In this document: one piece after another, positions 14,695 to 22,808 of the stretch
Layout of the letters: each line of letters opens with the position of its first letter
Numbering within the stretch: position 1 is the first letter of the stretch
Notes under the pieces: model-generated
Databases searched by the model: none
What the model was told of the DNA's origin: nothing
The model's input: only the letters and a program-made list of their open reading frames with translations
Assembly (NCBI RefSeq): GCF_018531445.1
Contig: NZ_JAHDTH010000036.1
Coordinates: 1 to 48,193, forward strand
Reading direction: 5' to 3'
Length of the DNA stretch: 48,193 nt
Source of the DNA: Pseudonocardia lacus
GTDB lineage: Bacteria; Actinomycetota; Actinomycetes; Mycobacteriales; Pseudonocardiaceae
Made by a program: the position numbers and the translations under genes

Positions 14695-15723
14695 GTGGGT
14701 GGTGGAGCGTTCCTGGTCGCCCGGAGCGTGCGGGGCATCGAGGACGTGGTGGCCGCGGAGATCGGCCGGCGCGGGGTGGGCGAGGTGGTGGCGACCGGCC
14801 ACCGCGAGGTCCGCTTCCGCGCCCGCCGCGCCGCGGACGTGGCCGGGCTGGCCACGGCGGACGATGTGTTCGTGCTGGTCGCGGACGTCGACGGGATCGG
14901 GCGGTCCCGCGCGGGCCTGGCCCGGCTGGCGGCCGCGGTCGCGGCGTCGGACCTGGACGCCGGGTTGGCGGTGCGGGCGGAGTGCGGGGGGCCGCCCGGG
15001 ACGACGGTCGAGGTGTCGGCGTCGTTCCTGGGGCGCCGCTCGTTCACCCGCTTTGACGTGGAGGACGCCGTCGGTGCGGCGCTGGCCGCGCGGCTGCGCC
15101 TGGCCTACCACTCGCGGCGCGACGGGCGGCGCCCGCCGGAGGGCGGGGTGAGCTGGCGCGTCACCCTGGTCGACGACCGGGCGTCGGTGGCGGTGCGGGT
15201 GGGGGCGCGCCCGCTGCACCGCAGGGCGTGGAAGGTGGCCTCGGTGCCCGGGACGCTGCACCCGCCGCTGGCCGCGGCGATGGTGGCGCTGGCCGGCGTC
15301 GGCCCGGGCGACGTCGTGCTCGACCCCTGCTGCGGGGCGGGCACGGTGGCGGTCGAGGCGGCGCGGGCCGGGGCGGTGGCCCTGGGTGCCGACCTCGACC
15401 CGGTGGCGGTGGCGGCGTCGGCGCGCAACGGGCGGGGCAGCGCCGTGCGCTGGCTGCGGGCGGATGCCGGGGCGCTGCCGGTGGCCGCCGGGTCGGTGCG
15501 CCGGGTCCTGCTGAACCCGCCGTGGGGGCGGCGGGTGGAGCCGGCCGGGATGCTGGCGCGCCGGCCCGACCAGCTGGGGCGCGAGGTCCGGCGGGTGCTG
15601 GCGCCGGGCGGGTCGGCCGTCGCGCTGGTCCCGGACGGGGCCGGGGTGGCCGGGCTGCGGGTCGAGCGCCGGGTCCCGGTGGCCCTGGCCGGCTCCCGGC
15701 TGGCGATCCTGGTGCTGGGGTGA
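14695..15723 (+). CDS. THUMP/UPF0020-type RNA methyltransferase
   Basis: A 342-residue protein: an N-terminal ferredoxin-like plus THUMP-like RNA-binding region (residues 1-165; FLVARSVRGIEDVVAAEIG, then RRSFTRFDVEDAVGAALAARL) and a C-terminal Rossmann methyltransferase. Motifs are DVVLDPCCGAGTVAVEAARAG at about 203-223 (SAM site), GADLDPVA, and NPPWG at about 277-281, the catalytic N-P-P-Y/W motif of amino-methylating enzymes. This fits guanine-N2 methylation of tRNA or rRNA (Trm14/RlmL group), but the target base is not known. Start GTG at 14695. The upstream leaderless mini-ORF and hairpin may regulate it. Confidence 0.83.
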   Translation: MGGGAFLVARSVRGIEDVVAAEIGRRGVGEVVATGHREVRFRARRAADVAGLATADDVFVLVADVDGIGRSRAGLARLAAAVAASDLDAGLAVRAECGGPPGTTVEVSASFLGRRSFTRFDVEDAVGAALAARLRLAYHSRRDGRRPPEGGVSWRVTLVDDRASVAVRVGARPLHRRAWKVASVPGTLHPPLAAAMVALAGVGPGDVVLDPCCGAGTVAVEAARAGAVALGADLDPVAVAASARNGRGSAVRWLRADAGALPVAAGSVRRVLLNPPWGRRVEPAGMLARRPDQLGREVRRVLAPGGSAVALVPDGAGVAGLRVERRVPVALAGSRLAILVLG

Positions 15724-15726
15724 GCC

Positions 15727-16125
15727 TCAGCGGGCGTCGTAGGCGTTGCGGGCCTCGACGACCTCGCCGATGTGGGTCTCCGCCCAGTCCTCCAGGCCGC
15801 GCATCAGGTCGAGCAGGCTGCTCCCGAGGTCGGTGAGCGCGTAGTCGACCCGCGGCGGCACGACCGGGTGCACGGTGCGGGTGAGCAGGCCGTCGCGTTC
15901 GAGCGCGCGCAGCGTCTGGGTGAGCATCTTCGGGCTGACCCCGTCGACGCGGGCGGCGAGCTCGGAGTAGCGCAGCGAGCCGTCGGCGAGCGCGATGACG
16001 ACCAGCATGCTCCAGGTGTCGCCGATGCGGTCGAGCAGCGTGCGGCTCGGGCAGGTGCGGTCGTGGACGTCGCCCTTCACCAGTTCACTATCCCGCAGGT
16101 GCGTACTGCACTTCAAGGTGCTCAC
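15727..16125 (-). CDS. HxlR-family redox-type regulator, partner of qorB
   Basis: A 132-residue winged-helix repressor with the HxlR signature CPSRTLLDRIGDTWSMLVV (about 25-43), the recognition region GVSPKMLTQTLRALERDGLL and wing VVPPRVDYALTDLG. The cysteine of CPSR aligns with the sensing cysteine of QorR/YodB/HypR proteins, which react to quinones, diamide or hypochlorite. Two further Cys (C6, C25 region) are present. It is divergent from the qorB homologue at 16212, the same arrangement as E. coli ytfH-qorB and C. glutamicum qorR. GTG at 16125 is kept because it retains the N-terminal tail common in this subgroup. Confidence 0.88.
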   Translation of the reverse strand: MSTLKCSTHLRDSELVKGDVHDRTCPSRTLLDRIGDTWSMLVVIALADGSLRYSELAARVDGVSPKMLTQTLRALERDGLLTRTVHPVVPPRVDYALTDLGSSLLDLMRGLEDWAETHIGEVVEARNAYDAR

Positions 16126-16163
16126 TCTCCGTCGGGAAGTGTGCGGCGACCAGCGCGGTTACC

Positions 16164-16196
16164 GCCGGTGAGCCGCCGATCGGCGGCGCCACCGGC
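16164..16196. promoter_or_regulatory. Nested palindrome upstream of qorB
   Basis: GCCGGTG (16164-16170) pairs with CACCGGC (16190-16196) around the 16-base palindrome GCCGCCGATCGGCGGC (16172-16187). Located between the divergent HxlR regulator and qorB, immediately before the qorB ribosome site, so it may be an operator or a 5' leader hairpin. A second weak symmetric site, GTGCGTACTGCAC, lies at 16099-16111. Confidence 0.45.
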
Positions 16197-16211
16197 ATGA
16201 GGAGTGATCAG

Positions 16212-17057
16212 ATGACCGTCGTCGTCACCGGGGCCACCGGGCGGTTCGGCCGCCTCGTCGTCGAGGAGTTGCTGCGCCGCGGCGTGCCCGCCGGGAACGT
16301 GGTGGCCACCGGGCGCGCCGTCGAGCGGCTGAGCGACCTGGCCGAGCGCGGGGTCGTCGTGCGCCGGGCCGACTACGGCGATCCGGAGTCGCTGCTGGCC
16401 GCGTTCGCGGGGGCCGAGCGGCTGCTGTTCGTCTCGGGCAACGAGACCGGCAAGCGCATCGAGCAGCACCGCGCGGTCGTCGCGGCCGCGGCGCGGGCGG
16501 GCGTCGGGCTGGTGGCCTACACCAGCATCGTGCACGCCGACACCTCCGACCTGGTGCTGGCCGCAGAGCACGCGCGGACCGAGCGGATGCTCGCCGAGTC
16601 CGGCCTGGCGCACGTCCTGCTGCGCAACGGCTGGTACGTCGAGAACTACGACATCCCCGCCGCCGTGGCCCACGGCCTGTTCGGCGCGGCGGGCGAGGGC
16701 CGGATCAGCGCCGCGCCCCGGGCCGACTACGCCGTCGCCGCCGCGGCCGTGCTCGTCGGCGACGGCCACGCCGGCCGGGTCTACGAGCTGGGTGGCGAGT
16801 CGTTCACGCTGGCCGAGCTGGCCGCCGAGGTCTCCCGGCAGTCCGGTCGCGATGTCACCTACACCGACCTGCCCGAGCACGAGTACGCCGCGTCGCTGGT
16901 CGGCGCTGGGCTGCCGGAGGCGCTCGCGGCGGTCCTCGCCGACGCCGACCGCGGCGCGGCCAAGGGCGGGCTGCACGTCGAGACCGACGACCTGGTCCGC
17001 CTCCTCGGCCGCCCGGTCACCCCGCTCGCCGACGTCGTCCGCGCGGCCTTGTCGTGA
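16212..17057 (+). CDS. qorB: NAD(P)H:quinone oxidoreductase-like NmrA/SDR protein
   Basis: A 281-residue atypical SDR closely resembling E. coli QorB, which reduces quinones with NADPH and protects against quinone stress. Visible: the nucleotide-binding TGATGRFGRLVVEELLRRG at 6-24, ADYGDPESL, YTSIVHADTSDL (about 99-110), AEHARTERML, LLRNGWYVENY and the QorB-like C-terminus AKGGLHVETDDLVRLLGRP. The start at 16212 is chosen over 16197 because AGGAG (16199-16203) lies at the right distance. Divergent from its HxlR regulator. A palindromic repeat starts six bases past the stop. Confidence 0.87.
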   Translation: MTVVVTGATGRFGRLVVEELLRRGVPAGNVVATGRAVERLSDLAERGVVVRRADYGDPESLLAAFAGAERLLFVSGNETGKRIEQHRAVVAAAARAGVGLVAYTSIVHADTSDLVLAAEHARTERMLAESGLAHVLLRNGWYVENYDIPAAVAHGLFGAAGEGRISAAPRADYAVAAAAVLVGDGHAGRVYELGGESFTLAELAAEVSRQSGRDVTYTDLPEHEYAASLVGAGLPEALAAVLADADRGAAKGGLHVETDDLVRLLGRPVTPLADVVRAALS

Positions 17058-17062
17058 CCCCT

Positions 17063-17127
17063 CGCCGTCGAGAACGACGTTGTCGTGAAAGTGGACCGGT
17101 CCAACGGACGACAACGTCGTTCTCGAC
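17063..17127. repeat. 65-bp palindromic repeat, copy 3
   Basis: Perfect 22-base arms (17063-17084 and 17106-17127; the left begins CCGTCGAGAACGACGTTG) with TGGACCGGTCCA at 17090-17101 in the centre. Starts six bases after the qorB stop. Confidence 0.9.
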
Positions 17128-17216
17128 GGTCACCCACAGGGGGACGACCGCTGTTCGTCGGACCGAGAAGGGGCAAGACTGCGGAGTTCTGTTGCGACGA
17201 ACGGTGGAGTAGACGG

Positions 17217-17714
17217 ATGCATGGCTACGAGGACGAGACCGTCCGCCAGGAAGCGTGGGACGCCCCGCCGTCGCGGCCGCGGATCGACGCCGCCCGGCTG
17301 TGGTCCGGCGGGGCCGCCACGGCGGTGGTCGCGGCGCTGATCGGGCTGGTCGGCGTGCTGGTGGTGCGGGCGGTGTTCCAGGTGGCGTTCTCCGGATCGC
17401 GGGAGGCCGGCGCGGTGGGCGACTCCAGCACCGTGGTGCTGTGCGTGACGGCCGCCGTCGCGGCGCTGGCCGCCACCGGCCTGGCCCACCTGCTGCTGCT
17501 CGGCGCCCCGCGCCCGCTGGCGTACCTGGGCTGGATGATCGGGCTGGTCACCGCGATCGCGGCGGTGCTGCCGTTCCTGTCCGGGCGCCCGCTGCCCGAG
17601 GTACTGGCCCAGTCGATCATCCACCTGGTCATCGGGCTGGCGATCGGTAGCCTGGTCGGCGGCGCGGCCGCCACGGCCTCCCGCGAGGTCCGGCGGTTCG
17701 ACGCGACCCGGTAG
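17217..17714 (+). CDS. DUF6069 family membrane protein
   Basis: A 165-residue protein with a short hydrophilic N-terminus and four membrane helices (about 32-56, 70-96, 101-121, 126-150). RLWSGGAATAVVAALIGLVGVL, the central ATGLAHLLLLGAPRPLAYLGW and the final IIHLVIGLAIGSLVGG are the pattern of DUF6069 proteins common in actinomycetes. Function unknown. The ATG at 17217 is the first start that fits the family's usual length; the open frame extends upstream into the palindromic repeat but without coding character. Confidence 0.78.
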   Translation: MHGYEDETVRQEAWDAPPSRPRIDAARLWSGGAATAVVAALIGLVGVLVVRAVFQVAFSGSREAGAVGDSSTVVLCVTAAVAALAATGLAHLLLLGAPRPLAYLGWMIGLVTAIAAVLPFLSGRPLPEVLAQSIIHLVIGLAIGSLVGGAAATASREVRRFDATR

Positions 17715-17796
17715 GCGCCGTTCGGCGCGCGGTGGTGGCCGGGGGTTCGGGCACGGGCGGAGGATCGGGTGCGCACCCGCGTCCCTGGAGCGCCCG

Positions 17797-20541
17797 ATGG
17801 ACGATCACGCCATCCTCACCACCGGCTTCGACCGGGTGGTCGCGGCCGATGTCGCCCTGGTCGGCGGCAAGGCGGCCAACCTGGGCGAGCTCACCCGGGC
17901 CGGCCTCCCGGTGCCGCCGGGCTTCGTCGTCACCACGGCCGCCTACGACGCCTTCGTCGCGGCCAACGACCTCGCGCGCGCCGTGGTCGACGCGGCCGGC
18001 GAACCCGACGCGGACGACACCGCCGCCTTCGAGCGGTCCGCCGCGCGCATCGGCGGGCTCTTCGCCGGCGGCGACGTCCCCGCCCCGATCGCCGACGCCG
18101 TGCGCGCCGCCTACCGCGACCTGGGCGGCCCGCCGGTGGCGGTCCGCTCGTCGGCGACGGCGGAGGACCTGGCCGGGGCCAGCTTCGCCGGCCAGCAGGA
18201 CACCTTCCTCAACGTCCGCGGCGAGGACGCCGTGCTGGGCGCGGTCGTGGACTGCTGGGCGTCGCTGTGGACGGCCAGGGCCATGGCCTACCGCCGCCGG
18301 CAGGGGATCGCGCCCGGCGGGGTGAGCCTGGCCGTCGTGGTGCAGGAGATGGTGGACGCGGAGGTCTCCGGCGTCATGTTCACCGCCGACCCGGCCACCG
18401 GCCGCCGCGACCGGGTCGTGGTCAGCGCGGCGTGGGGGCTCGGCGAGTCGGTGGTCGGCGGGGTGGTGAGCACCGACGACCACGTGGTCGACAAGGGCAG
18501 CGGTCAGGTGGTGTCCCGCCACGTCGCCGACAAGGCGGAGATGACCGTCTACGCCGGCACCGGGACGCGGCAGCAGCCGGTACCGCCCGGGCGCCGCCGC
18601 GCGCCCGTGCTCGGCGACGGGGCGCTGGCCGAGCTGGTCGGGCTGGCCCGGCACATCGAGGAGCACTACGGCGCGCCACAGGACATCGAGTGGGTGTGGA
18701 CGGCCGGGCGCGCGTCCGTCGTGCAGTCGCGGCCGATCACGGCGCTGCCCGAGCCGTCGGCCGACCCGCCGACCTCGTGGCCGGTGCCGCACCGGGGCGG
18801 GCTGTACTTCCGGGCCAGCATCGTCGAGCAGATGCCCGACCCGCTCACCCCGCTGTTCGCCGACCTCATCGGGGGATCGGTGGTCCGCTCGCTCACCGCG
18901 CTGATGGCCGAGGTGTTCGGGTCGGACCTGCGTGCCGGCGACATCGACTTCCCGACGATCAACGGGTACGCGTACTACTTCTACCGCAACCGCGGGATGC
19001 TCCGGATGGTCTCCGGGACGCCGACCGCCCTGCGGGCGCTCGTCGCGGACTCGGGGGAGGCCGCCGGCGCCCTCGGCCCGGTGGGGTGGCGGGAGCGGGC
19101 GCACCCCCGGTACGTGCGGACGGTCGAGAGCTGGACGGGCGAGGAGCCCGCGGCGCTGGCGTCGGAGCGGCTGCTGCGCGGGGTCGAGGAGCTGCTCGAC
19201 GCCGGCACCGCCTACTACACGGCCGTCCAGTCGGTCATCCCGCTGGCCGCGGCAAGCGAGCTGATGTTCCGCGCCTTCTACGACCGGCTGGTGCGCCGGC
19301 CCGGCGACCCCGCGGGCGACACGTTCCTGCTCGGCTTCGACAGCCAGCCGATCCGCGCCGAGAAGTCGCTGTACGACCTGGCCGCCGCCGCCGGTGAGGA
19401 GCCGCGGCTGGCCGCCGCGCTCACCTCGGCGCCCGCGGACGTGCTGGTCGACGGCGTCCTGCGGGACGTGGCGCCCGACGGCGTCGACAAGGCGGCCTGG
19501 ACGGCGTGGAGCGCAGGCTTCTGCGCCCACCTCGACCGCTTCGGCCACACGGTCTACAACCTCGACTTCGCCGACCCGGTGCCGGCCGACGCCCCGGGCC
19601 CCCTGCTCGACACCGTCCGGTTCCACCTGGGCGGTGCGGGCACCGATCCGCACGAGCGGCAGCGGCGCACGGTCGAGCGCCGCGAGGCGCAGACCGCTGT
19701 CGTGCGCGCCCGGCTCGATCCTGCCCGCCGCGCGGTGTTCGACCGCCTCCTGCGCTGGGCGCAGGAGACCGGTCCGGTGCGCGAGGACGCGCTGGCCGAC
19801 ATGGGGCTGGCCTGGCCGCCGATGCGGCGGATGCTGCGCGAGCTGGGCCGCAGGCTGGTCGCCGACGGCGTTGTGACCGCGGTCGACGACGTGTTCTGGC
19901 TGCGCCACGACGAGCTGCGCGGTGCTATCGACGGCAGCGCTATCGACGGCAGCGCACCCGACGGGCTCCCGGCGGCGATCGACGAGCGCCGGATGCTGTG
20001 GCGCGGTCGCAAGCGGGCGACCGCGCCCCAGATGCTGCCCCGCTCCGAGCTGGCCGAGCGGTGGCTGCGGGGGGTCCTGCCGGCCGGCGACCAGAACCAG
20101 ACCGGCGCCACCATCCGCGGGGTCGCGGGCGGCTCCGGGGCGGTCACCGCCCCGGCCCGGGTGCTCACCGGCCCCGCCGACTTCGCCGCGATGCGCCCGG
20201 GGGAGGCGCTGGTCGCCCGCATCACCACGCCGGCCTGGACGTCGCTGTTCACCATGGCTGCCGCCGTCGTGACCGACGTCGGTGGCCCGCTCAGCCACAG
20301 CTCGATCGTGGCCCGCGAGTACGGGATCCCCGCGGTGCTGGGCACCGGCTCGGCGACCGCGCGCATCCGCACGGGCCAGCAGGTCCGGGTGGACGGCGAC
20401 GCGGGCACCGTCACCCTCCTCGACGACGACGGGCGGGCCCCCGCCGACGAGCCGGGTTCCCCGCGCGGCCGGCGCAAGGTGGTGCTGGCCGCCGCGGCGG
20501 CCGCGGTCGGGTTCGCGCTCGTCCGCCGGCGCCGCCGGTGA
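17797..20541 (+). CDS. Rifampicin-phosphotransferase-like PEP/pyruvate-binding dikinase
   Basis: A 914-residue protein with a PEP-synthase-type ATP-grasp N-terminus (residues 1-325; VGGKAANLGELTRAGLPVPPGF at 22-43, VRSSATAEDLAGASFAGQQDTFLNV at about 116-140, GVMFTADPATG), a long helical middle domain (about 330-740) and a swivelling phosphohistidine domain with catalytic His834 in GGPLSHSSIVARE. This order and length match rifampicin phosphotransferases (Rph), which inactivate rifamycins using ATP. PEP synthase itself is shorter in the middle and has a different C-terminus. Unusual: the protein ends with a hydrophobic stretch and RRRRR, a possible membrane anchor. No rifamycin-associated palindrome was seen upstream, so drug inactivation is an inference. 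Confidence 0.78.
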   Translation: MDDHAILTTGFDRVVAADVALVGGKAANLGELTRAGLPVPPGFVVTTAAYDAFVAANDLARAVVDAAGEPDADDTAAFERSAARIGGLFAGGDVPAPIADAVRAAYRDLGGPPVAVRSSATAEDLAGASFAGQQDTFLNVRGEDAVLGAVVDCWASLWTARAMAYRRRQGIAPGGVSLAVVVQEMVDAEVSGVMFTADPATGRRDRVVVSAAWGLGESVVGGVVSTDDHVVDKGSGQVVSRHVADKAEMTVYAGTGTRQQPVPPGRRRAPVLGDGALAELVGLARHIEEHYGAPQDIEWVWTAGRASVVQSRPITALPEPSADPPTSWPVPHRGGLYFRASIVEQMPDPLTPLFADLIGGSVVRSLTALMAEVFGSDLRAGDIDFPTINGYAYYFYRNRGMLRMVSGTPTALRALVADSGEAAGALGPVGWRERAHPRYVRTVESWTGEEPAALASERLLRGVEELLDAGTAYYTAVQSVIPLAAASELMFRAFYDRLVRRPGDPAGDTFLLGFDSQPIRAEKSLYDLAAAAGEEPRLAAALTSAPADVLVDGVLRDVAPDGVDKAAWTAWSAGFCAHLDRFGHTVYNLDFADPVPADAPGPLLDTVRFHLGGAGTDPHERQRRTVERREAQTAVVRARLDPARRAVFDRLLRWAQETGPVREDALADMGLAWPPMRRMLRELGRRLVADGVVTAVDDVFWLRHDELRGAIDGSAIDGSAPDGLPAAIDERRMLWRGRKRATAPQMLPRSELAERWLRGVLPAGDQNQTGATIRGVAGGSGAVTAPARVLTGPADFAAMRPGEALVARITTPAWTSLFTMAAAVVTDVGGPLSHSSIVAREYGIPAVLGTGSATARIRTGQQVRVDGDAGTVTLLDDDGRAPADEPGSPRGRRKVVLAAAAAAVGFALVRRRRR
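19924..19953 (+). repeat. Two tandem 15-bp copies inside the rph-like gene
   Basis: GCTATCGACGGCAGC occurs twice without interruption (19924-19938, 19939-19953), adding AIDGS-AIDGS in frame. It looks like a recent in-frame duplication in a surface loop before the C-terminal domain. Confidence 0.85.
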
Positions 20542-20560
20542 GGTTCGCACCGGAACGGCG

Positions 20561-21604
20561 TCAGGTCGAGTAGACGGCCCGGAGCCGGCGGGCGACCCCG
20601 GCCGTGCTGAGCACGTCGGTGCTGTCGGCGAACTGGTCCACCGACCCCACCGGCGGCAGGCCGAGCAGCCACGGGTCGGTGAGCCCGCGCCGGCAGGCCG
20701 CGGCGAAGCGCTCCGCGCCGAGCACGGCGAACCCGCGGCCGTGGAAGGGGCGCACCGCCGGGTCGACCGGCTCGGTCACGCCGGCCGCGTTGTGGGCCCG
20801 CGCGACGACGCCGTAGGCCTCGACGAGCGCGGCTTCGCGGGCGGGGAAGGCGTCGGCGGCGAGGACCCGGTCGAGCGCGGGCCCGAGCGCGGCGGCGATC
20901 GGCAGCCGGGCGAACGCGGTGCCGAACCACTTGGTGTACGGCCAGTACCTCCCGTCCAGCAGGAACGCTGCCCGCATCAACTCGCGCACCAGCCGGGCGG
21001 CCACCAGCCGCGACCCGGGCTCGTCGCCGACCTGGGCGGTCCGCCCGACGAACGCCTCCTCCTGGCCGATCCGCGTCCACTGGCAGGCCAGCAGCCAGCG
21101 GTGCACCTGCGGCGGGAACCACGCCAGCGCCTCCTGGACCCGCCGCAGCCCGCCGTCGTGGTCGAGGTGGACGGCGCCCGCGGTGACCTCCAGCAGCGCC
21201 TGCTGCGGGGTCGTCAGCCAGTCCGTAGTGGTGACGCCGTCGCGGGCGTCGAAGCCGAGCCGGTCCCGCAGCCACGCGCCGAGCTCCGCGACCTCGACGT
21301 GGTGGCGCACCGGGACGGCGTCCCAGCCGAACCGCACGGGCCACCCGCGGAAGCTGTCCGGCAGCCCGGCGTCGAGCACCCGGCGGGCCCGGTCGACGAG
21401 GTGGGCGGCGACGAAGACCTGCATCCGCGGTCCCCAGCCGTGGTCGGTGGAGACGGGTGTGTCGTACCCGAGCACGTCGGAGCCGGTGCCCAGCAGCGCG
21501 GCCGAGTGCGGGAGGTCGGCGAGCAGCGGCCCGACGACCTCGGCGTGGAAGGCCGCGCTCAGCTCCCGGCCGGGTACGAACCGCCCCGACGGCCCGTCCG
21601 CCAT
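20561..21604 (-). CDS. DUF4037-family protein
   Basis: A 347-residue protein. The N-terminal VPGRELSAAFHAEVVGPLLADLPHSAALLGTGSDVLGYDTPVSTDHGWGPR reads like a minimal nucleotidyltransferase core (GxGSDVxGYDxxxSxDH) joined to a DUF4037 helical domain, with DWLTTPQQALLEVTAGAV and YWPYTKWFGTAF later. The acidic residues around GSDVLGYD and STDHGWG may be catalytic, but no reaction is established for the family. The start at 21604 overlaps the crcB stop by one base (TGATG), so it is the last gene of the fluoride-channel operon; a link to fluoride is only positional. Confidence 0.82.
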   Translation of the reverse strand: MADGPSGRFVPGRELSAAFHAEVVGPLLADLPHSAALLGTGSDVLGYDTPVSTDHGWGPRMQVFVAAHLVDRARRVLDAGLPDSFRGWPVRFGWDAVPVRHHVEVAELGAWLRDRLGFDARDGVTTTDWLTTPQQALLEVTAGAVHLDHDGGLRRVQEALAWFPPQVHRWLLACQWTRIGQEEAFVGRTAQVGDEPGSRLVAARLVRELMRAAFLLDGRYWPYTKWFGTAFARLPIAAALGPALDRVLAADAFPAREAALVEAYGVVARAHNAAGVTEPVDPAVRPFHGRGFAVLGAERFAAACRRGLTDPWLLGLPPVGSVDQFADSTDVLSTAGVARRLRAVYST

Positions 21605-21969
21605 CAGCCCAGCACCGCCAACAGGCCGACCGCCGCGGCCGCCGTGCTCGCGCCCACCGTCGCGGCCAGGTGCCCGGCCGCCGCGCCCCACCGGTGCCGC
21701 CGGACGAGTCCCACGGTCTCCCAGCAGGCGGTGGAGAACGTCGTGTAGCTGCCGCAGAAGCCCGTGCCGGCGACCGTCAGCAGCGCGCCCGGTGCCGAGT
21801 GCGCGAGCGCCAGCCCGGTGAGCGCGCCCAGCAGCAGCGAGCCGGTCACGTTGACCACCAGGATCGGCGCCGTCGAGGGCGGCGGCCACCGTCGCCGCAG
21901 TGCCTGGTCGAGCCCGTAGCGGGCGAGCGCGCCGGCCGCCGCGGCCGCGGCCAGCGCCACCACGATCAC
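21604..21969 (-). CDS. crcB: Fluoride channel FluC/CrcB, subunit 1
   Basis: A 121-residue four-helix membrane protein that exports fluoride as a dual-topology dimer. Family marks are AGALARYGLDQ (about 12-22), the pore Asn in VVNVTGSLLLG (about 39-49), and GTGFCGSYTTFSTACWE (about 68-84) with the conserved polar track and Phe box region. It overlaps the upstream crcB by four bases and the downstream gene by one, so translation is coupled. A pair of crcB genes is typical of Gram-positive bacteria whose subunits form heterodimers with fixed opposite topologies. Confidence 0.92.
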   Translation of the reverse strand: MIVVALAAAAAAGALARYGLDQALRRRWPPPSTAPILVVNVTGSLLLGALTGLALAHSAPGALLTVAGTGFCGSYTTFSTACWETVGLVRRHRWGAAAGHLAATVGASTAAAAVGLLAVLG

Positions 21970-22382
21970 CGGGTGCTCCCGAGCGCTCCGGCGGCGGCCA
22001 CCCCGGCGCCGACCGCGAGCAGGCCGCCCGCGGTGCTCGCGGCCGCGTACCCCACCGCGAGTGCCGCGGCGCCGTCGCGGATCAGCAGGTCGACCTCGAC
22101 GGCGAACGTGCTGTAGGTGGTGTAGCTGCCGAGCAGGCCGGTCCCCAGCCCGAGCCGCACCACCCGGCGCCGGCCGACGTCCGGACCGCGCCGGGCCAGG
22201 TGCTCCAGCAGGAACCCCAGCGCCAGGCAGCCGGACAGGTTGGCCAGGAAGGTGCCGGTCGGCCAGCCGCCGGGCGGGGTGGGCAGGGCCTGGCCCAGCC
22301 CGTAGCGGGCCAGGCAGCCGACCACCCCGCCCGCGGCGATCGCGGCCAGGGCGGTCGACCGGGACGGGGCGGGCGGGCGCAC
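21966..22382 (-). CDS. crcB: Fluoride channel FluC/CrcB, subunit 2
   Basis: A second FluC subunit with GGVVGCLARYGLGQAL, LANLSGCLALGF (pore Asn) and GTGLLGSYTTYSTFAVE, four helices in all. The start is uncertain. GTG at 22382 (VRPPAPSRSTALAA) puts the first helix at the expected distance and avoids the upstream gene. GTG at 22478 would add 32 low-complexity residues and overlap the upstream gene by 50 bases. Overlaps the next crcB by four bases. No fluoride riboswitch was recognised before the operon. Confidence 0.88.
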   Translation of the reverse strand: MRPPAPSRSTALAAIAAGGVVGCLARYGLGQALPTPPGGWPTGTFLANLSGCLALGFLLEHLARRGPDVGRRRVVRLGLGTGLLGSYTTYSTFAVEVDLLIRDGAAALAVGYAAASTAGGLLAVGAGVAAAGALGSTR

Positions 22383-22428
22383 CCCCGAACTGTGCCCGCC
22401 CGCCGCCGACCCGGTCGACCGGGGAGGG

Positions 22429-22662
22429 TCAGCCGAAGGGGTTGTGGGAGGCGCGGTGCCGGTGGGCGCACTCCTCACAGAGATCGACGCTCTCCAACAG
22501 GTCCTCCAGGCGCTGGCGCTCCTCCCAGATGCGCCGGCGCTCGGTGGCGATCTCGCGCCAGGCGCGGTCGCGGTGCACCGACTCGTCCCGGCTGCGCAAC
22601 CCGATGGCCCCCGCCAGCAGCGCCAGCAGCACGACTCCGATCAGGATCATCCCGACGTCCAT
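22429..22662 (-). CDS. Small membrane protein with CXXC motif
   Basis: A 77-residue protein: one N-terminal membrane helix (MILIGVVLLALLAGAIGL, residues 5-22), a charged segment likely to be coiled coil (about 30-60, EIATERRRIWEERQRLEDLLE) and a C-terminal CEECAHRHRASHN patch able to bind a metal or form a disulfide. ATG at 22662 has the ribosome site GAGGGGG about 7 bases upstream. First gene of the crcB-crcB-DUF4037 run. Not recognised as a named family. Confidence 0.65.
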   Translation of the reverse strand: MDVGMILIGVVLLALLAGAIGLRSRDESVHRDRAWREIATERRRIWEERQRLEDLLESVDLCEECAHRHRASHNPFG

Positions 22663-22808
22663 CCGACAAACCCCCTCGAGAGGCGTCGGCCCCCCGGCCA
22701 GTGCCTCCGCGCGTGGCCCGGTTCTGCACAGGGCCTTCAGACCTTGCTAAGAGTGCATGAGGACTGCTCGCGTGTTGAAGTGAGCTTACTGCTACCTAGC
22801 TGACTGCG

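Noticed and set aside
13960..15261. A 433-codon reverse frame spanning the VOC gene and the methyltransferase
   Set aside because: It crosses two genes with clear domains in other frames and contains no recognisable domain.
17715..17796. Rifamycin-associated element before the rph-like gene
   Set aside because: The known 19-bp palindrome (GGGGCTTGCGGCAAGGCCC type) is not visible in this gap.
22479..22700. Fluoride riboswitch upstream of the crcB genes
   Set aside because: No sequence with the conserved fluoride-riboswitch core was recognised; the region is occupied by a small coding gene.
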